In this document: piece after piece, positions 59,850 through 64,000 of the stretch
Layout of the letters: each line of letters opens with the position of its first letter
Numbering within the stretch: the first letter of the stretch is position 1
Assembly: GCA_963930655.1 (NCBI GenBank)
Contig: OZ005618.1
Location: 6,532,001 to 6,596,000, forward strand
Direction: 5' to 3'
Length of the DNA: 64,000 nucleotides
Source: Myrica gale
Taxonomy: Eukaryota > Streptophyta > Magnoliopsida > Fagales > Myricaceae
Notes under the pieces: model-generated
The model's input: the letters and a program-made list of their open reading frames with translations, nothing else
Told to the model about the DNA's origin: nothing
Database searches by the model: none
Program-made: the position numbers and the translations under genes

Positions 59850-60771
59850 TAAGCCTGTGTAAAGGACAAAATTGCATGGGAATTTTAGAGTGTATTTTAA
59901 AGCATTCAGGAGACTTTGCTAGCCCTGCCTTATAAGGAAGGGAATACTTAAGGTTTAGAAAGTACTGTTAATGTGTTCCACAGATGATGTGTCATCCATT
60001 GATTTAACGATGTCATGTCATCAACATGTTGTATTTGCCTAATACATGCTTTTGAAGTATGCTGTTATTAATATATGTGAGTTGGCTTGAAGAAAAGTGG
60101 GAAAATCTTCCATTTTTTTTTTTCTTATTCCTGAATGCAGAAAACTTACTTTATATAACAACTACTCAATGATACCTAAGGGGTTTTAAATGAGTCAGCA
60201 ATATTTCCACCTGCTGAGTCAAAAGATAATCCATGTTGAAGAATGTCAAATTATGCAGAGGGCTGTCCAACTTTCAAATATTTTGGGTAGTGAATCTTAT
60301 CTGTACTTAACTAACGAGATAAAAGGGCCCAGAGTACATTGAGAAAACCAAAAACAGACAAAAGGGTTAAACGGGATACTGAGAGAGGCTCTAATCCCAG
60401 CTCGATAAACAAGGCTGTCATTATCTCGCGCAGGTTACTGTAGATGTTATTTCCAAAGGCCCGAGTATAAAACTTTTATTTTTCATTATCATAACAATTT
60501 TAGAATTTCAATAACTTTAGAAGGTTCAAAACGTAGTTATATGCTTTAAAAGGCGTGTGAGACCCTCCGAAGAGGAGACGAGCCAATGAGCTAGGGGGCT
60601 AACAACCAATAAAATACTCAAATGGGCATAAAGTTGAGATGACCCATAATGGATGGCAAGTTGAAATCAGCAGAAAAGGAAATGGACTAGAGCGGTAAAG
60701 GTGATGGTTGGAGGAAAGGGGTGTGAGGCACAAAGCAAAAAGGAACCCATGAACGACGCAAGCAGGAGAGT
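59850..60771. other. ASN 3' flank, partly duplicated downstream
   Basis: The 3' UTR of the gene occupies the left few hundred bases. The stretch 60275-60470, containing TTGAGAAAACCAAAAACAG and CCCAGCTCGATAAACAAGG, has a diverged direct copy at about 63210-63590. No other gene is recognised. Confidence 0.6.
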
Positions 60772-61043
60772 GTTATGAATATTATAATTATAGGTGACCA
60801 TTAATCTTATAATTATGAAATATTATGGATGATCATTATATCTCTTTATTTTTCCTACCATTATATGTCCTTTTAATTTATTTTTATTATATATATGAGT
60901 CTATGCCTTAAGGTGTATTACATCCGCACAAATATTGAATCAATAGAACATAGCTCCTGAAGAGTTATTTCTCTCTGCATTTTTATCTAATTTTCTCTTG
61001 CTACAATTTCAAGATTCATATTGTTATTTTCTCTTTAGTTTAA
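60772..61043 (+). mobile_element. Probable solo LTR of a Copia-type element
   Basis: The block begins TGTTATGAATATTATAATTA and ends with TTTAGTTTAACA, so it has TG and CA ends, about 272 bp. It contains a TATATATATGAG promoter-like stretch and a CT-rich 3' part, as in short plant Copia LTRs. No internal region is next to it and no clean target duplication is visible, so it is an incomplete fossil and the call is moderate. Confidence 0.5.
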
Positions 61044-61310
61044 CAACGGAAATTGATTTTTAGTCTATAAATTTATGTTAAAAGTATCAAAAAGGTTTAA
61101 ACTTTTAAAAATGTCACATTTTAGTCTTAAAATAATCAAAATATATCAACTTTTGTCCTGTTATAGTATCCGACGCATGATATTAATTTATTTAGCTTTT
61201 TTTTATATATTTCAACTGTCGAATATTATGACAGGTGAACAAGACTTTTGATAATTTTGATATCTTTTTGATATTTTGATAAAAATTTATGGACTAAAAA
61301 TGATGTAACA
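61044..61310. mobile_element. Foldback MITE next to the LTR
   Basis: The left part holds GATTTTTAGTCTATAAATTTATG and the right part, reversed, ATCATTTTTAGTCCATAAATT, with further AAAAGTATC/ATATC-type symmetry inwards. It resembles the TTTAGTCC-type foldback elements at 14739 and 42541. No coding capacity is seen. Confidence 0.6.
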
Positions 61311-61732
61311 CCCAGCCCAAAAGTCTAAACGGACAGAGTTTTGCTTGAAAAATGGGACTATCCACCCTATTTACAAGCAGTTTTCCAATAAAAAATCTAT
61401 TCCGTCTCTTAAATGTAATAATCCAAACTCAGAACTCAACCAAAACATAAGAAGAACTATGATACCCAAGAGTTTAAGCAGAACACTACTCTAAAATCCT
61501 CAAATCCCACAATTAATAATGGACCAAAATAAACAGTTTTCTCAAATGAAATAAAATTATTAAAGTCTCCAAATTAACACAATCACTACCAAAGTCTATA
61601 GATGACTCTTTATTGAATAACTCTGCAACTTGCGACCTTCTCAAAAGACTACAACTCGAGATCTCCTGCTACTTTCTACAACCGATCGCTAAATCTGAAA
61701 GATGAGATGTAAGTGGTGAGCTACAACTAGGG
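61311..61732. other. Spacer
   Basis: No gene or clear repeat is recognised between the foldback element and the hAT terminus. Confidence 0.45.
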
Positions 61733-63125
61733 TTGTGCATGAGCGGTTACCAAAATTTTGCAATTGATACCGATAGCGGTTAGCCCACCCCAGCCGTAGG
61801 ACTTTTTCGCCATTTGGGCCACTTTTAGGGCCTATTTTCTCCAGCTTTGTCATTTGGGCCACTTGCTTTGGCCTATTTTCTCCATCATTGGCCTATTACC
61901 ATTGCAATTAAAACCTTCCATTTTAATTGCATAAAACTCTAACTTTCCATTTTAATTGCATACAACACTTATTTCAAATTGTTCATTTGCTCTTTTTTTT
62001 CATATTCTAATCAAACATTAAGGTTAAACCAAAAAGACTAGAAATATTTGAATTTTAGTGTAAAGCTTTGAAACAAATTCAAATTTGTCTAAAAATCTAA
62101 AACAAATTATGAAATAAATAGAGGAATATAATTGAAATTGTATCTAAATATTGAAATGCAGACCATATTATTGATCCATATGACAATAGTTAATTTTAAT
62201 CATGGAGATTCTTATCATATGACTTTTTTTATATATGCATTTTTTTTAGAATGGCCAATAAAAAGTAACCCAATATTGATCATTCTCATAATTAAAACGC
62301 TAAGACGTAATTTGACTATCTTCTAAATCTAAATAACTATGTACAAGTTACAAGCTACAAGTTACAAGTTACAACTTACAAAACTACAACAAATATTTAC
62401 TACAAGTCTACACTATGAAATTACTCAAATACAACACTATACATACATGATACACCAAAAAAATATTGTCCAAATGCAAGAGTATAAAAAAAGATTCAAA
62501 GGTGGGACAACTGCAATAACATGTATCCTACTCCATCTTAATCTCCGTTGTCAAAGCAAGGTAACTCCACATAATTAAGAAATAAGAGCATCAAGTTATA
62601 ATGATTAGATTAAATCGAGCATCAAGATTCAAGTAAGTTAAGTAACAACCAAATAATAAATTTACCTGAATCAACCTGTAAGTTTCTTCATCTTCAGTTA
62701 TGTTATAAGACACTTCGAGTTGAGCCTCAATCAATCCCACAATAGGGTCACCTCTCAGCCAATTCTGAACACATATAGTCATTTTGCAGTCTTTGGAGCC
62801 AACGAACTCCGGAAAAGATCCAAGATACGATCTCCAGTACTAAACACCGACTCAGAGGGCACAATGGTGATGGGAATCGCCCATACATCAAGGGCTATCT
62901 AAGAAAGAATTGAAAACCTCACAGAGTTCACCTTCCACTAATTCAGAATATCAAATGTTTGAGTCACCTCTTCAACTCCCTCATATATATACCTTTCAAT
63001 CTCAGATTTGGACTCCAACATCCTCTGAGAAACTCTCAATTTAGTAAATTAATCTCCGTCATAATCAACATCAGCCACACACACAACGCTAATCACAACA
63101 GCACGAGGAGTAACGAAAGTACTAC
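61733..63125 (-). mobile_element. Dead hAT transposon, 3' half with transposase C-terminus
   Basis: On the minus strand the region 63080-62640 reads LESKSEIERYIYEGVEEVTQ, then VNSVRFSILS, then ALDVWAIPITIVPSESVFST, then GDRILDLFRSSLAPKT, and in another frame MTICVQNWLRGDP. This is the C-terminal dimerisation domain of plant hAT transposases (consensus ARDVLAIPxSTVASESAFSTGGRxLD). At least two internal stops and one frameshift break it. The 3' tip lies near 61733, TAGGGTTGTGCATGAGCGG on the plus strand. Short repeats (CAAGTTACAAG, 62342-62385) lie between them. The 5' half is missing, replaced at about 63125 by an asparagine synthetase fragment. Confidence 0.88.
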
Positions 63126-63128
63126 TCG

Positions 63129-63206
63129 TTGGTTGCCTCTATCACGGCTCGCCACTTGGCTGGGACAAAGGCTGCCAAGCAATGGGAAGCACAGCTCCGC
63201 TCATTT
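63129..63206 (+). pseudogene. Fragment of asparagine synthetase exon 6
   Basis: These 78 bases match 58059-58136 inside exon 6 of the intact gene with only two differences, in the same orientation. They start at the codons for [10 protein letters not shown] and end within HSF. No other exon is present: the next sequence corresponds to the gene's 3' flank. It is therefore a dead, internally deleted partial duplicate. Confidence 0.93.
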
Positions 63207-63600
63207 GGCAGACCCAATATTTTGAGAAGTGAATCTCATCTGTAAGCATCTCTGTCAGTTGCAAGCAAATGAAGCGTCCTTCTTAATGGGTTTATGGTAG
63301 TCTTAGAGAACAAAATTAGTCAAGTTAAAGAGGGAGACCTGTTCAAAAGATTCAGGAAAGTAGTCCCCAGAGTAGATTGAGAAAACCAAAAACAGCGAAG
63401 GGTTACTCGGGATACTGAGATCCTCCAAGCCCAGCTCGATACACAAGGTTATCATTATCTTGCGCAGGTCTCTGTTGTGACCCAAAGCTTTTCCAGCCCA
63501 AGGTTAGGTCTCTCTCTCTCAGTCTCGCGCTTGTGGTCTCCCGTCTCAACTTAGGTAGTACTTAGTAGATGTTATTCGCAAAGTCCTAAATTATATAAAG
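63207..63600 (+). repeat. Diverged direct copy of the ASN 3' flank
   Basis: The stretch aligns in order to 60275-60470: TATTTTGAGAAGTGAATCTC, then, after about 130 extra bases, TTGAGAAAACCAAAAACAG, GGGATACTGAGA, CCCAGCTCGATACACAAGG and GCGCAGG, and finally GTAGATGTTATT. It is more diverged than the exon fragment beside it. Together with that fragment it marks a broken partial tandem duplication of the locus. Confidence 0.8.
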
Positions 63601-63725
63601 GCACTTTTTTTTTCCCCAGAAACCAGTTCAATCAGGGTTTGGCTTAAAAAGGCAATAATCCTGATTACAGAGAGAATGAGAGCTCGCATTTCTTTCGGCA
63701 GAAGCAGAAAAAAGGTTCAAAATAT

Positions 63726-63796
63726 GTGGCTGCTGGGATTCGAGCCCAGGTCTCCACGGCCACAACGTGGAATTCTTACCACTAAACTACAGCCAC
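63726..63796 (-). tRNA. tRNA-His (GUG)
   Basis: The 71-base minus-strand sequence folds as a cloverleaf: acceptor GTGGCTG with CAGCCAC, D arm with A box TAGTTTAGTGGT, anticodon stem CCACG with CGTGG around loop TTGTGGC (anticodon GTG), and T arm CTGGG-CTCGAAT-CCCAG. There is no intron and CCA is not encoded, as usual in nuclear genes. The base before the acceptor is A, so the essential extra 5' G of histidine tRNA must be added after transcription, as in other eukaryotes. A short T run in the transcript direction is absent immediately after the gene, but TTTTT occurs about 15 bases further. Confidence 0.97.
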
Positions 63797-64000
63797 TTGA
63801 TGCTTTTGTGTTTTGTAATGTAATATAAAAACTAATTTGTAACTTTATAATCCATTCAGGGCCACGACATCAGTTTTGGCAAATCTCACAGATGAGGAAT
63901 GGGCTAGCGCTTTCCAGGCATCTCCCCTTTTAGGTCATAAATTTATATTAAAAAATATATATTAAAAAGAAGTCCAAGCTTTTATAGTTGTCACGTTTAA
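63797..64000. other. Right-edge spacer
   Basis: The sequence is AT-rich and holds the 5' flank of the tRNA gene. Nothing else is recognised. Confidence 0.5.

Noticed and set aside
62342-62385. Short ACAAGTTACAAG-type repeats as a CRISPR-like array
   Set aside because: The units are about 10 bases with no spacers, in a plant genome and inside a hAT remnant. They are simple subterminal repeats.

Overview
This is nuclear DNA of a higher plant, most likely a eudicot. The evidence is multi-exon genes with short GT-AG introns, AT-rich spacers, dense small foldback transposons (MITEs), a plant-type LINE, plant LTR fossils and hAT elements, and proteins that are clearly plant family members. All gene models were built by eye from splice signals, reading phase and remembered family sequences. 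No database was searched, and locus numbers for Arabidopsis are from memory.

Layout. 0-9 kb is a transposon graveyard: a broken copy of the last exon of a potassium transporter joined head-to-head to a decayed LINE, then the tail of a Copia-type LTR element holding a nested LTR. 10-14 kb (minus) is a complete nine-exon HAK/KUP/KT potassium transporter, KT1/KUP1 type. 18-20 kb (minus) is a four-exon RanBP1. 20.7-23.7 kb is a 1.24-kb tandem repeat (about 2.4 copies) ending at an LRR receptor-like protein fragment, followed by a 1.15-kb non-autonomous hAT element. 30.7-32.3 kb (minus) is an intronless MAPKKK13/14-type kinase and 39.3-41.2 kb (minus) is an AP2C1/AP2C2-type PP2C with a MAPK docking motif. 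45.0-45.5 kb (minus) holds a candidate box C/D snoRNA behind a TATA box and teloboxes. 46.5-47.9 kb (minus) is a tiny four-exon gene for the small subunit of serine palmitoyltransferase. 55.9-59.8 kb (plus) is a complete 13-exon asparagine synthetase. 60-63.6 kb holds an LTR fossil, a dead hAT transposase and a broken partial duplicate of the asparagine synthetase locus. A tRNA-His (GUG) lies at the right end (minus).

How the genes relate. The order KUP1, RanBP1, MAPKKK14, AP2C1 appears to match Arabidopsis chromosome 2 near At2g30020-At2g30070, with a partial second copy near At1g07140-At1g07160, so this is probably an old conserved neighbourhood inflated by transposons. The kinase and the phosphatase would act on opposite sides of MAP-kinase signalling. 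I found no prokaryote-like or wholly unknown gene system. The most unusual items are the snoRNA with two adjacent 18S complementarities, the hidden ssSPT gene with an in-frame upstream start, two GC-AG introns, a nested MITE with an empty-site comparator, and paired changes in a palindrome of the tandem repeat.
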